From positions 2,742,468-2,806,467 of the forward strand of contig NC_014297.1 in NCBI RefSeq assembly GCF_000196895.1: 64,000 nucleotides of DNA, given 5' to 3'. The stretch is from Halalkalicoccus jeotgali B3 (GTDB taxonomy: Archaea > Halobacteriota > Halobacteria > Halobacteriales > Halalkalicoccaceae). The translations under genes were made by a program, and so were the position numbers. Each line of letters begins with the position of its first letter. Positions within the stretch are counted from its first letter, which is position 1. Shown here in pieces: positions 26,788-35,743 of this stretch. Below the pieces are notes generated by a model. The model did not search any database and was not told the origin of the DNA. It worked only from the letters and a program-made list of their open reading frames with translations.

Positions 26788-27845
26788 CCTGAGCGGGCGA
26801 TCCGGTGTTCGAGAAACGCCCGAACGCGATCGACCGTAGCGTCCCACGTGGGATGGCGCTCGAAACGTCGGCGGGCGGCGAGGCTCATCGCGGCGAGCCG
26901 GTCGCGATCGCTCGCGAGCGCCTCGACCGTCGTTGTGATCGCCCGTTCGTCGCTTGGATCGATGAGGTGGCCGGTGCGTCCCTCCGTGACGAGGTCGCTG
27001 GCCCCGCCCGAGGCGGCTGCGAGCGCGGGCAGCCCGAAGGCCATCCCCTCCAGATAGACCATGCCGAATCCCTCGTGGGTCGAGGGCACGGCCAGGAGGT
27101 GGGCCGATCCGAGGCGCGCGGCGAGTTCGCCGTCGTCGAGCCAGCCCGTAAAATCGACGCGGTTGGCGAACCCCCGTTCACGAACGAGGTCGCGGACCTC
27201 GGCGGCGTACGCGGGGTCGCCCGCCGTGCCGACGACGGTGAGGTGCCAGTCGCCCCCGACGCGCGCCAGTCCGCGGACCAGCGCATCGAGGCTTTTTCGG
27301 GGGAGCAGGTTGCCGACGAAGACGACCTCGAAGGGGTCCCGTCGAGCGCGCGCCGTGATCTCCGCGTCGGTCGGGAGCCCCGCGAACCGGTCGACGCCGG
27401 GCCACGCGATGAGCCCCGGCGCGGCGGTCAGTTCGGCGACCGCCGCCCGGGTGTGTCGGCTGTTGCAGACGACGGCATCGACCGTCGAGAGGTACGCGCG
27501 TTCGAGTTCGCGCGAGAGGCGACGACGGAGCCCCGAGTGCTCGCTGGCCCGGAGGTGGTGGACGATCGAGACGATCGGGTACTCGCGGTCGATCCGGCGG
27601 TTCAGCCCCACCAGCGAGGGGTGACAGAGTTCGTCCTGCAACAGCACGTCGAACGGGCGATCGAGGTCGCGCACGACCCGTCGCGAGAGGTTCTGTGTGA
27701 ACGCGCGCGCCCTGCTCGTCTCGGGCAGCGAAACCACCTCAACGCGATCCCCGCGTTCCCGGAGTCCCTCGACGAGTCGGCGGTCGTAGCGATAGCCCCC
27801 CGATCGGGGTTCGAGGTCGCCGTAGACGACCAGCCCGACGTTCAT
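26772..27845 (-). CDS. GT4-family glycosyltransferase
   Basis: A 357-residue GT-B enzyme. The N-terminal domain begins MNVGLVVYGDLEPRSGGYRYD, with the glycine loop for the acceptor domain. The C-terminal domain has VVFVGNLLPRKSLDALVRGL and VPSTHEGFGMVYLEGMAFGLP, the donor-binding E(x7)E motif of GT4 enzymes. Its ATG overlaps the stop of the PTPS-like gene (ATGA), so the two are one operon. Acceptor and sugar are not predictable. Confidence 0.88.
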   Translation of the reverse strand: MNVGLVVYGDLEPRSGGYRYDRRLVEGLRERGDRVEVVSLPETSRARAFTQNLSRRVVRDLDRPFDVLLQDELCHPSLVGLNRRIDREYPIVSIVHHLRASEHSGLRRRLSRELERAYLSTVDAVVCNSRHTRAAVAELTAAPGLIAWPGVDRFAGLPTDAEITARARRDPFEVVFVGNLLPRKSLDALVRGLARVGGDWHLTVVGTAGDPAYAAEVRDLVRERGFANRVDFTGWLDDGELAARLGSAHLLAVPSTHEGFGMVYLEGMAFGLPALAAASGGASDLVTEGRTGHLIDPSDERAITTTVEALASDRDRLAAMSLAARRRFERHPTWDATVDRVRAFLEHRIARSGQSPA

Positions 27846-28219
27846 ACCGTTCGCTCGTAGGCCGCCCACGCGACGTCGTCCTCGCGGATCCGCACGCGAA
27901 GCGTCTCGACCTCGGGAGCGTCGAGGTCCTCGGCCAGTCGGTCGGCGACGATCCGCGAGAAGTGCTCGACGCTCGGGTTCAGTCCCGAGAACTCGGCCAG
28001 GTCGTTCAGGAGTCGATCGCGGTAGCGGTCCTCGATCGCGTCGAGCGCGGCGGTCAGGTCGTCGATGTCGAGTAAGTAGCCGTACTCGTTGAGCCCGGGG
28101 CCCTCGCATTCGGCGGCGAGGTCGTAATAATGGGAGTGGACCTCGCCCTCGGGACCGGGATCCGGGACCGTGAGGAAGTGCTGAGCGACGAAATCGCGCG
28201 AGACGGTGACGGTGTACAT
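27842..28219 (-). CDS. 6-pyruvoyl-tetrahydropterin synthase/QueD-family protein with Glu at the catalytic Cys position
   Basis: A 125-residue protein with the T-fold PTPS layout: SRDFVAQHF (first zinc His), EGEVHSHYYDL (the two other His, with HSH instead of HGH), GYLLDIDDL, and LNPSVEHFSRIVADRL. The Cys that sits four residues before the HxH in QueD and PTPS is Glu here, as in the PTPS-III group described from Plasmodium. It may thus not be the QueD of the queC/queE pair 1 kb away, and it is co-transcribed with a glycosyltransferase. QueD remains possible. Confidence 0.75.
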   Translation of the reverse strand: MYTVTVSRDFVAQHFLTVPDPGPEGEVHSHYYDLAAECEGPGLNEYGYLLDIDDLTAALDAIEDRYRDRLLNDLAEFSGLNPSVEHFSRIVADRLAEDLDAPEVETLRVRIREDDVAWAAYERTV

Positions 28220-28269
28220 GGACCGTGATTGGGCACGAACGAACAAATAGCCCGGCCCCGCGTCGCGTC

Positions 28270-28542
28270 TCAGGTGTACAGCAGGCGGTGGAGCTTCGTG
28301 CGCTCCTGGGCGCGCAGGCGTGGCAGCGAGGCGACGATGGAGTCGTCCTCGCCGCGCAGCGGGCACGTCGAGACGAGGTCGGCGTTCCGGAGGTCCGTTA
28401 GCGCCTCGTAGGCGACGGTCTCGTCCATCGAGAGACGCTCGGTGAGGGCGCTGAACCGGACGTTGTTCTGCCGGCTGACCGCCTCGAGGATCGCGAGTCG
28501 GTCCTCGACGCTCGCCGCCTGCGGGGCCTGATAGGTGCTCAT
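28270..28542 (-). CDS. winged-helix transcriptional regulator-like protein
   Basis: The 90-residue protein has a short helix-turn-helix unit: SVEDRLAILEAVSRQNNVRFSALTERLSMDETVAYEALTDL forms helices 1-3, and a beta-wing region (LVSTCPLRGEDDSIV) follows. This fits a small archaeal winged-helix DNA-binding protein. An AT-rich TTAATTAACC element about 35-45 bases upstream is its probable promoter. Targets are unknown. Confidence 0.65.
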   Translation of the reverse strand: MSTYQAPQAASVEDRLAILEAVSRQNNVRFSALTERLSMDETVAYEALTDLRNADLVSTCPLRGEDDSIVASLPRLRAQERTKLHRLLYT

Positions 28543-28666
28543 AGTGTGCTACTGTGGCTCATGGACCTTAGCCGTTTCGGTTAATTAACTACAGTCCGAA
28601 TAAGCGTTGCATCGGGTCGGCGGCGCGTGGCGGGGGCTATCGGGCGGCATGTCCGGAGGAGCGGCG

Positions 28667-29440
28667 TCAGTCGTCGGCGGGCAGGGCGCGTTCGACGCGG
28701 GTACCGTTGTGGCGACACTCCTCTAGGGCGTGTTTGGCGGCCATCCCGGCGTCGTGGGCGCTCGCGCCCCGTCCCACGCCGACCTGGAGGTCGACACCGA
28801 CTTCGCCAGAGACGTGGACGATGGCGTCCTCGTAGGCGCTCGCCGGGAGGTCGGGACAGACGGCGATGACGTTGTCGCCGCCGACGAAAAAGGAAAGCGA
28901 GTCGTGTTGGCCGTACATGTACCGCATCAACGCGGCGTACCCCTGTTCGATGGCGATGAACGTCTCGAAGGCGTCGACCCGGTCGGTGTAGGTGCCCGTG
29001 ACGTCGATCACGTCGAAGTGGGCGACCTGGACGCCCTTGGCGGCGCGTTCGTCCTCGTCGAGGACGTCACCCCCGAGGATCTCGGTGCGCGTTCCGTCCT
29101 GTGCGCTGCCGGCGGTCTGAAGCACGCCGGTGGCCTCTGCGAGCGCTTCTTGCGGGGTGGTGCCGGTGCCGATCCCCATGCTGACCGAAACGGGATAGCG
29201 ATTGGCGATCGACTCCTGAATCAGTTCGTGGTCGGCCCAGTCGAGGCCGTTGGTGACGGCGATCATGTTGTCGAAGCGGGCGAAGAAGACGTACCCCCCC
29301 TCGCGCCCGATCTGCTGACAGAGGTCGGCGTACAGCCGCGACTGGAGCGTCTGGAGATCGACCTCCCGGCGTGGTTCCGGGGTGACGGTCCACGGTCCGT
29401 AGTTGTCGATCTGGACCAGCGTGATCTGTGTCCTCGTCAC
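28667..29440 (-). CDS. gch3: GTP cyclohydrolase III
   Basis: A 257-residue protein with two related halves of the palm/GGDEF-like fold. It begins TRTQITLVQIDNYGPWT (GTG start at 29440) and contains FFARFDNMIAVTNG in the first half and FFVGGDNVIAVCPD in the second, with the GGDN metal region. Archaeal GCH III hydrolyses GTP to a formylamino-pyrimidine phosphate used for riboflavin and F420. The GTG start is chosen because the family N-terminus begins there; the upstream frame resembles antisense. Confidence 0.88.
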   Translation of the reverse strand: MTRTQITLVQIDNYGPWTVTPEPRREVDLQTLQSRLYADLCQQIGREGGYVFFARFDNMIAVTNGLDWADHELIQESIANRYPVSVSMGIGTGTTPQEALAEATGVLQTAGSAQDGTRTEILGGDVLDEDERAAKGVQVAHFDVIDVTGTYTDRVDAFETFIAIEQGYAALMRYMYGQHDSLSFFVGGDNVIAVCPDLPASAYEDAIVHVSGEVGVDLQVGVGRGASAHDAGMAAKHALEECRHNGTRVERALPADD

Positions 29441-29465
29441 GATGCCGGTCGTTGGGCCCGGGTCC

Positions 29466-30089
29466 TTATTGCGTTTCGGAAACGTCCCACCGACGGCGAA
29501 CGCACCCGGCCAGTCCCCGCAGGCGCTGGACGAACGGTTCGAGGACGGGGTTCGCGCCGACACAGAGGTACGCCGACACCGGTTCGTAGGCCACACCACG
29601 CCACAGGGCAAGCGCTATCGCGGTCGCACGGTGGTTGCCGTCGGCGACGTGCCAGGGCACCGCTCCGCGCCGCGTCGAGAGCACCAGCGGCTCCGTGGTC
29701 GGCGGATCCTCCGCGAGGCGCTCGATCAGGGGGACGTCGACGCCCGTCTCGCGGGCCAGTTCCCGGGTGTCCTCGCGGTCGATCCGACGGGCACAGCCCC
29801 GGATCGTTCCGTCGGGCGAGAGCGCCCCCCAGCGCAACTCGGCGGGCCCCTCGACGACGTGCAGGCGGTCGAAGCGGGCCCGCGAGAGGACGAGTCGATA
29901 GCAGGCGTGGGGGGCGTCCCGCCAGAGGAAGGCCGCAGCACCGGGGTTCGATTCCAAAAGCGCTTCGAACGCCTCGCGGTCGGAGCGGTCCGTCCCGCAC
30001 TCGCCGCTCGACTCTCGCTCGCGGGCGAGCCACGCACGGATCACCGCCTCGCGGGGGACCCGTTCGACCGTCCCGGGACCCGGGATCAT
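29466..30089 (-). CDS. hypothetical protein with ParB/sulfiredoxin-like DGNHR motif
   Basis: The 207-residue protein has a C-terminal segment PWHVADGNHRATAIALALWRG (about residues 155-175) that resembles the GxHR/DGNHR motif of ParB/Srx-type folds, which bind and hydrolyse nucleotides. The N-terminal half has no recognised domain. Its ATG follows the stop of the VOC gene closely, so the two are co-transcribed. The activity is unknown. Confidence 0.62.
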   Translation of the reverse strand: MIPGPGTVERVPREAVIRAWLARERESSGECGTDRSDREAFEALLESNPGAAAFLWRDAPHACYRLVLSRARFDRLHVVEGPAELRWGALSPDGTIRGCARRIDREDTRELARETGVDVPLIERLAEDPPTTEPLVLSTRRGAVPWHVADGNHRATAIALALWRGVAYEPVSAYLCVGANPVLEPFVQRLRGLAGCVRRRWDVSETQ

Positions 30090-30090
30090 C

Positions 30091-30492
30091 TCAGTGGAAC
30101 TTGAGTTCGACCCGCCGGCCGTCGGGATCGCGGACGTACGCCGCCCAGTCGCGGCCGTAGGCGCCGAGGCGCTCGCGGGGTTCGCCCGCTTCCACCTCGA
30201 CGCCGGCCTCGCGCAGGTCCTCGAGGTACGCCTCGATCGCCCCACGGGAGTCGGTCTCCCCGGAGCGAACCAGCAGACAGACGTGTTCGCCACCCACGTC
30301 GATGGGCTCGTCGGTGGGCACGAGGTGCAGGTGGCGCCCGCCGGCGACGCAGGCGACGAAGGGCAACTCGTCGTTCTCGAAGGCCTCGCGGTCCCTGATC
30401 GGCAGGCCGAGCAGGTCGTGGTAGAACGCGAGGGCCCGCTCGATGTCCCCGACGCGGATCGCGACGTGGTCGACGTCCGAAACCTCGATCAT
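30091..30492 (-). CDS. VOC (glyoxalase/dioxygenase) superfamily protein
   Basis: A 133-residue protein with two beta-alpha-beta-beta-beta units. It begins VSDVDHVAIRVGDIERALAFYHDLLGLP, a standard VOC start with a His metal ligand. The region near LHLVPTDEP gives a second candidate ligand, and the C-terminus YVRDPDGRRVELKFH supplies the closing Glu. Enzymes of this group include lactoylglutathione lyases and epimerases; the specific activity is not determined. Confidence 0.85.
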   Translation of the reverse strand: MIEVSDVDHVAIRVGDIERALAFYHDLLGLPIRDREAFENDELPFVACVAGGRHLHLVPTDEPIDVGGEHVCLLVRSGETDSRGAIEAYLEDLREAGVEVEAGEPRERLGAYGRDWAAYVRDPDGRRVELKFH

Positions 30493-30598
30493 GCGCTACG
30501 GTGGGGACGGACCGACAAAACTCCGGGGGAGCGTTTATGCAGCCGACGGTCGTTCGAGGTGTATATGCCCGGAGCCGCGACGGCGGGGGTGGTGTGAG

Positions 30599-33025
30599 AT
30601 GGTGGCCCGAGAGCGCCGGCACCTCCACGAGCACGAGCGGGCGTTCCGGCGGTTCACCGAGAACGCCGACGAGGGGTTCTGGATCAGCGATCCGGATTTT
30701 CGAACGATCTCCGTCAACTCGGCGTTCGAGGAGATCTGGGGGCGCCCTCACGAGGTGCTCTGTGGCGATTCCGGAGCGGTGATCGAGGCGATCCACCCCG
30801 AGGACCGCGAACGGGTCGAGCAGGGGATCACCCACATGACCGAGACGGGCGAGTTCGACGAGACCTACCGGGTCCAGCGCCCGGACGGGACGGTGCGTTG
30901 GGTCCACGACAGGGGGTTTCCCGTTTACGATTCGGCCGGCGAGTTCGTCAACATCGCCGGGATCGCGACCGACGTCACCGAGCGCCGGCGGATCGGCGCC
31001 GAACTCCGGCGAAACCGCGCTCGCACCGAGCGGATCGTCGAGACGAGTCCCGTGATGTTGCTGGTGCTTGGCGCGGATCGGATCATCACGTTCGCGAACG
31101 AGCGCGCCGAGGAGTTGGCCGGGGTCGAGGACGTCGCCGGCACGCCCTTCGAGCGGTTCCCGTGGGAGTTGTTGGGACCCGACGGGGGAGAAAAGAGCGA
31201 CGAAAGCGACGGCCCGTGGCCCGAGAATCGAGAGCCGGTATCGTCCGACCGCAAACCGTTCGCCCTCGTCAGAGAACGGGAACGCCCGGTGTATGACCTG
31301 CAGTACCCGGCGTGGATCGGGGGGACGTTTCGCTGGCTCGACATCAACGGCGCGCCGCTTTTCGACGACGGCGAGTTCGACGGTGCGGTGTTCGCCGTCG
31401 AGGACGTGACCGACAGGAAGCGACGCGAGCGGGCGCTGGCGGCGCTCCACGAGAGCTCCCGAGAGATGATGCGCGCCGACTCTTCGGAGGCGGTCTACGA
31501 GGTCGCCGTCGCGGCGGCCGACGACGCGTTGGCGCTCTCGCGGGTCGCGTGCTATCGGCTCGAACCCGAGGGCTACGCGCTCGAACCAGCGGCCCACAGC
31601 GCCGCGGCAACCGAGTTCGTCGAGGAGAACGACCGGATCGAATCGGGGCCGATCTGGGAGGCGTTCGTCGAGGGGCGTCTCATCCGCGGGACGGGACACG
31701 CGGCGATCCCGCTCGGATCACACGGGGTGTTCGTCCTCCTCAACCCGGCCGCGGAGTCGCTCTCGCCGGTGCGGATCCTCTGTAACAACGCGGAGGCCGC
31801 CCTCGACCGGACCGACCGCGAGGGCGTCCTGCAGGCCCAAAGCGAGACGCTCAGGCGGGCCAACGACGAACTCGAACGGCTCAACGTCCTCACCGACCTC
31901 GTGCGCGACGTGACGACGGCGCTCGTCCGGGCCGATTCGCGCGAGGAGATCGCCGCCACCGTCTGTGAGCGTCTGGCGGCGAGCGAGCGCTATCGCTTCG
32001 CGTGGATCGGCGACGAGACCGGGAGCCCGACGGCGTGGGCCGGCATCACCGAGGCGGCGCTCGCGGGGATCGCCGCCGCGGGATCGGACGCGGAGTGCGA
32101 ACCGCCCGCGGCCCGCGCGCTTTCGAGCGCCGATGACGATCCCGTCGTCGAGGGCGACCTGCTTTCCGGCGCCGATCCCGACCGGCGCGCCGACGCCCTC
32201 TCGAATGGCTATCGGTCGGTGGCGGCGGTCGCGCTCACACACCACGGGCGGACCTACGGCGTGTTGAGCGTCTACGCCGACCGCGAGGGGGCGTTTACGG
32301 GTGACGAACGCGAGGTGCTCTCGGAGCTCGGCCGGACGGTCGGCTACGCCATCGACGCGGTCGAGGCGCGGACCGCGCTGACCAGCGACGGGGTCACCGA
32401 ACTGCGCGTGTCGATCGACGACCCCGGGGCCCTGCCCGTCGAACTGGCCGGCAGCGCCGAACTCGACCATCGGGGGCTCGTCCCGCGTGCGGACGGCTCG
32501 ATCAGCTGGTTCGTCGCCGTCGAGGCCTCCCTCGACCGGGTCCGCGAGACGGCCGCCGAGGACGACCGCATCGAGAGCCTGCAGGAACTGCTCACCGAGG
32601 GGACGACGCTGGTCGAGTGTGCCGTGCGCTCGCCGTGTCTGTTCACCCCGTTCGTCGAGCACGGGGCGACGATCACGGCCGTGACGGTCGAGGGGACGCG
32701 AACCGTCATCACCGCCGAGGCGACCGCGGCCGACTCGCGGGCGCTCTCGGCGGCGCTCGAACGCGAGTACGACGCCGAACCGATCGGCAAGCGGACCTTC
32801 GACCGGCCGCCCCGAACCCGCGAGGAGCGACGCGGGGAGGCGACGGGAAAGCTGACCGACCGCCAGCGCGAGATCCTCGAAATCGCCCACCACAGCGGCT
32901 ACTTCGAGACGCCCCGGCGGATCACGGGCGCGGAACTCGCCGAGCGACTGGGCGTCAACCGCTCGACGTTCCACCGCACGCTCCGGGCGGCCGAGCAGGC
33001 GACGTTCGAGGCGCTACTGGAGTGA
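30599..33025 (+). CDS. PAS/GAF sensor with bacterio-opsin-activator-type HTH-10 domain
   Basis: An 808-residue sensor regulator. Two PAS domains lie at about residues 10-140 (EGFWISDPDFRTISVNSAF, then a PAC tail WVHDRGFPVYDSAGEF) and 145-275. They are followed by two GAF-like regions (about 290-420 and 430-590), a Bat-associated domain, and the C-terminal HTH-10 domain ending at residue 808. The HTH-10 domain contains LTDRQREILEIAHHSGYFETPRR and a second helix pair AELAERLGVNRSTFHRTL. The start at 30599 is chosen since upstream codons in this frame resemble non-coding sequence. It probably senses a small ligand or redox/light signal and binds DNA. Targets are unknown. Confidence 0.87.
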   Translation: MVARERRHLHEHERAFRRFTENADEGFWISDPDFRTISVNSAFEEIWGRPHEVLCGDSGAVIEAIHPEDRERVEQGITHMTETGEFDETYRVQRPDGTVRWVHDRGFPVYDSAGEFVNIAGIATDVTERRRIGAELRRNRARTERIVETSPVMLLVLGADRIITFANERAEELAGVEDVAGTPFERFPWELLGPDGGEKSDESDGPWPENREPVSSDRKPFALVRERERPVYDLQYPAWIGGTFRWLDINGAPLFDDGEFDGAVFAVEDVTDRKRRERALAALHESSREMMRADSSEAVYEVAVAAADDALALSRVACYRLEPEGYALEPAAHSAAATEFVEENDRIESGPIWEAFVEGRLIRGTGHAAIPLGSHGVFVLLNPAAESLSPVRILCNNAEAALDRTDREGVLQAQSETLRRANDELERLNVLTDLVRDVTTALVRADSREEIAATVCERLAASERYRFAWIGDETGSPTAWAGITEAALAGIAAAGSDAECEPPAARALSSADDDPVVEGDLLSGADPDRRADALSNGYRSVAAVALTHHGRTYGVLSVYADREGAFTGDEREVLSELGRTVGYAIDAVEARTALTSDGVTELRVSIDDPGALPVELAGSAELDHRGLVPRADGSISWFVAVEASLDRVRETAAEDDRIESLQELLTEGTTLVECAVRSPCLFTPFVEHGATITAVTVEGTRTVITAEATAADSRALSAALEREYDAEPIGKRTFDRPPRTREERRGEATGKLTDRQREILEIAHHSGYFETPRRITGAELAERLGVNRSTFHRTLRAAEQATFEALLE

Positions 33026-33283
33026 GTGCAACCAGTTGCATTCACCGCCGAGTCAATCCCAACAGGTTGCACCCCACCCTTTCGGGCCTGAGGGGTGTAT
33101 CGACGAGTGACGTGTCCGTTCGGACACGTGTGTCAGAGGCACTGAAAGCGGGGTATCGGGAGTACCTCGCACGTTCGTCCGCGGTATGCAGGGATCCTCC
33201 GGACTCCCGTCCGGGGACGGTCGTTGTCGTCCGTTCTATCGAGTTTCCGTTCCGACCGGTCCGTGGACCGCGACCCGCGGGTC

Positions 33284-34201
33284 TCAGTCGAGAGACCGGG
33301 GTGCAGTGAGGCGACGGACCGCGCCGGCCGGGGGGTCGTCGAACCGGTCGGGGTGGAGTGTGCTCGCGAGCGCTTCGAGCGAATCGACGAGCCGGTGGCT
33401 CGGGCGGTTGAGGTACGCCGAGCCGTCGACGAGGACGACCCGCCCCTCGCGGACGGCCGTCAGTTCGGACCATCCCTCCCGGTTCCGGAGGTCACCGAGG
33501 TTCGCGAGCGTCTGCTTGAGGTCGAACCCGCAGGGCGCGACCGCGAGCGCCTCGGGGTCGTACTCTACCACGGAGTCCCACTCGACGGGCGTCGAGGCCT
33601 CGCCGGCCTCCACCAGCCCGTACTCCGCGCCCGCGATCTCGAACAGTTCGGGCACCCAGTGGCCCCCGATCATGACGGGATCCATCCAGTCGATGTCGAG
33701 CACGCGCGGGCGCTCGGCGTCGTCCGGGCTGCGTTTGCGGACCGCCTCGACGCGCGCTCGCAGGTCCGCGAGGAGCTCGCCAGCCCGTTGCTCCCGACCC
33801 AACGCGCGCCCGATGCGTTCGATATCGACAAGGACATCCTCCAGACTGTGGGGATCGGTCGTCAGGACCTCACAGTCGAGATCGAGTTCCTCGACGGCCT
33901 CCCGGACGAGAACGGTATCGACCGCACAGACCTCACAGACCCCCTGGGTGACGATCAGGTCGGGCTCCGCGCGTTCGAGTTCGTCCATGCGGATCTCGTA
34001 GACCCCGCCCGCGCGCTCGGCCGCCAGCACCTGCTCGTCGATGGTCGCGCTGTCGGCACCGGCGTCGACCCGCGAGCGCGTGATCGTCGGAAGCTCGCCG
34101 ACAGCCGGCGGGTGATCGCAGCTATGGGAGACGCCGACGGGCGTGACCCCGAGCGCACAGACGATCTCCGTGGCCGAGGGCAACAGGGTGAGGACGTTCA
34201 T
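33284..34201 (-). CDS. BtuF-like cobalamin/metal-chelate binding protein, without signal peptide
   Basis: The 305-residue protein has the class III periplasmic-binding fold: TLLPSATEIVCALG at the start, ERAEPDLIVTQGVCEVCAV, and a long helix linking two lobes. It lacks a lipobox or signal peptide; the ATG at 34201 and the in-frame upstream sequence give no better leader. This cytoplasmic type is known in haloarchaea and is often annotated as a cobalamin-binding protein. A role in cobinamide salvage is an inference. The MFS gene is divergently transcribed. Confidence 0.8.
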   Translation of the reverse strand: MNVLTLLPSATEIVCALGVTPVGVSHSCDHPPAVGELPTITRSRVDAGADSATIDEQVLAAERAGGVYEIRMDELERAEPDLIVTQGVCEVCAVDTVLVREAVEELDLDCEVLTTDPHSLEDVLVDIERIGRALGREQRAGELLADLRARVEAVRKRSPDDAERPRVLDIDWMDPVMIGGHWVPELFEIAGAEYGLVEAGEASTPVEWDSVVEYDPEALAVAPCGFDLKQTLANLGDLRNREGWSELTAVREGRVVLVDGSAYLNRPSHRLVDSLEALASTLHPDRFDDPPAGAVRRLTAPRSLD

Positions 34202-34277
34202 ACCCCTCGTAGGGGGGTGAGTGACATAGCTTCCGGGACCGATGGGGACTTCGGGGCGGGCCATCGAGCCTAGGCCG

Positions 34278-35453
34278 ATGGGACGGTGGACCTACCGGGC
34301 GACGGTCATCACGCTGTGTACGCTCGCGTTCTTCGCGACGATGGTCGCCCGGCTGGTCATCAGCCCGGTCCTCCCGGAGATCGAGGCCGAGTTCGGCGTC
34401 TCCTCCGCGATCACCGGCCTCGCGTTGACGGGGATGTGGATGGCCTACTCGCTCTCGCAGTTCCCCTCGGGCGTGCTCGCTGATCGCTACGGCGAGCGGC
34501 GGGTGATCCTCGCGGCGGTCGGGCTCACGGCGGTCGCGAGCGGCCTGCTCGCGCTCTCGCCGTCGATCCACGTCTTCGTCCTGTTGACGGTCTGTCTGGG
34601 CGGGGTCGCGGGGCTCCACTACAGTGTTGCGACCACACTGTTGACCAAGGAGTTCGAGAACATCGGCTCGGCGATCGGGATCCACAACTCGGGGGCGCCG
34701 CTTGCCGGCCTGCTCGCGCCGATCGCCGCCGCGGCGGTCGCCGGCTGGGTGGGCTGGCGCTACTCGATCGCGCTGGGGGCGGTCTGTGCGGCCCCGATTG
34801 CCCTCGTCTTCGCGTGGAAAGTGAGAGACACCGAGCCCGCACGCCCGAACCAGCCCATGGGCGAGCGGATCGCGCTCGGGCCCGTCATCGAGCTGTTGAC
34901 CCGCCCGCAGATCGCCTTCACCGCGCTCGTGGCGATCTGTTTCGAGTTCGTCTGGCAGGCGACCGCCTCGTTTCTGCCGACGTTTCTGGTCGCCCACCAC
35001 GGCTACTCCATCGGGATGGCGAGCGCGCTGTTCTCGGCCTACTTCGTGATTCACGGGCTGACACAGCCGGCGGTCGGCTCGCTGTCGGATCGCTTCGGTC
35101 GGGACCGCACCGCGACCGTGTGTGCCGTCCTCGGGATCGCGGGCTACGGCCTGCTGGTCCTCGGCTCCGGATTGCTCGCGATCGCACTCGCCATCGGACT
35201 CGTCGGCACGGCCATGAGCTGGGGGGCGGCGGTCCTGCCACGGTTCATGGACCACCTCTCGCCCGAGGAGCGCGGTGCGGGGTTCGGGCTGGTACGCACG
35301 AGCTACATGCTCGTGAGCGCGACCGGCAGCGCGGTCGTGGGCACCGTCGCCGACTTCGCCTCGTGGGGTATCGCCTTCTCGGTGTTTCTCCTCTTGCTCT
35401 CGGCCGTCGCCTGCGCGCTGGTGGCGAACCGGACGCTGGATCTCGGGCTATAG
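34278..35453 (+). CDS. MFS transporter
   Basis: A 391-residue membrane protein with about 12 hydrophobic helices and the MFS loop 2-3 motif GVLADRYGERRVIL (about residue 65), plus the equivalent second-half loop SLSDRFGRDRTATV. Its size and two-fold layout are typical of the superfamily. The substrate is not predictable. The ATG at 34278 gives a conventional cytoplasmic N-terminus. Confidence 0.88.
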   Translation: MGRWTYRATVITLCTLAFFATMVARLVISPVLPEIEAEFGVSSAITGLALTGMWMAYSLSQFPSGVLADRYGERRVILAAVGLTAVASGLLALSPSIHVFVLLTVCLGGVAGLHYSVATTLLTKEFENIGSAIGIHNSGAPLAGLLAPIAAAAVAGWVGWRYSIALGAVCAAPIALVFAWKVRDTEPARPNQPMGERIALGPVIELLTRPQIAFTALVAICFEFVWQATASFLPTFLVAHHGYSIGMASALFSAYFVIHGLTQPAVGSLSDRFGRDRTATVCAVLGIAGYGLLVLGSGLLAIALAIGLVGTAMSWGAAVLPRFMDHLSPEERGAGFGLVRTSYMLVSATGSAVVGTVADFASWGIAFSVFLLLLSAVACALVANRTLDLGL

Positions 35454-35511
35454 AGGGGCAGCCTTATGGGAGGGTCGCTCGACACACGATCATGACTCGA
35501 CCGCACGGCCC

Positions 35512-35517
35512 GGAGGT
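35512..35517 (+). promoter_or_regulatory. strong Shine-Dalgarno site for the 43-residue gene
   Basis: GGAGGT lies six bases before the ATG at 35524. Such a complete SD is uncommon among the mostly leaderless genes of this window and supports translation of the tiny ORF. Confidence 0.5.
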
Positions 35518-35523
35518 GGACGG

Positions 35524-35655
35524 ATGGAACTGACGCTGACGCTGCTGTTGATCGCGGCGACGCTGTCGTTGGGACTGCTCTCGCCGCTTGCGTTCGCGGC
35601 CTTCCTGTTCGTGCGGGGACGAAGCGACGAGGACCGGGCGACGACCGAGAGCTGA
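35524..35655 (+). CDS. 43-residue single-helix membrane protein
   Basis: An ATG at 35524 opens 43 codons ending at TGA 35653-35655. The first 31 residues form one hydrophobic helix (LTLTLLLIAATLSLGLLSPL and on), followed by an Arg-rich turn and an acidic tail. It has a strong SD. It lies between the MFS gene and the MoaD-like gene on the same strand. Function is unknown, and it is too short for automatic gene finding at common cut-offs. Confidence 0.6.
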   Translation: MELTLTLLLIAATLSLGLLSPLAFAAFLFVRGRSDEDRATTES

Positions 35656-35743
35656 CCGACGTGAGCGAAGATGACGGACCAACGACCACGAGCCGAACGT
35701 GTTCGGGACTGTCGTTTCGGTCTATCGGCCCCTTCGTCGGGAC

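Noticed and set aside
30443-30598. Upstream extension of the PAS/GAF regulator (start at 30443 or 30491)
   Set aside because: The added residues are Arg/Cys/Ser-rich and overlap the start of the divergent VOC gene, so the ATG at 30599 is preferred.
33026-33070. Inverted repeat TGCAAC-CA-GTTGCA after the PAS/GAF regulator gene
   Set aside because: The arms are only six bases, no T-tract follows and only one further GTTGCA is close, so neither terminator nor operator can be claimed.
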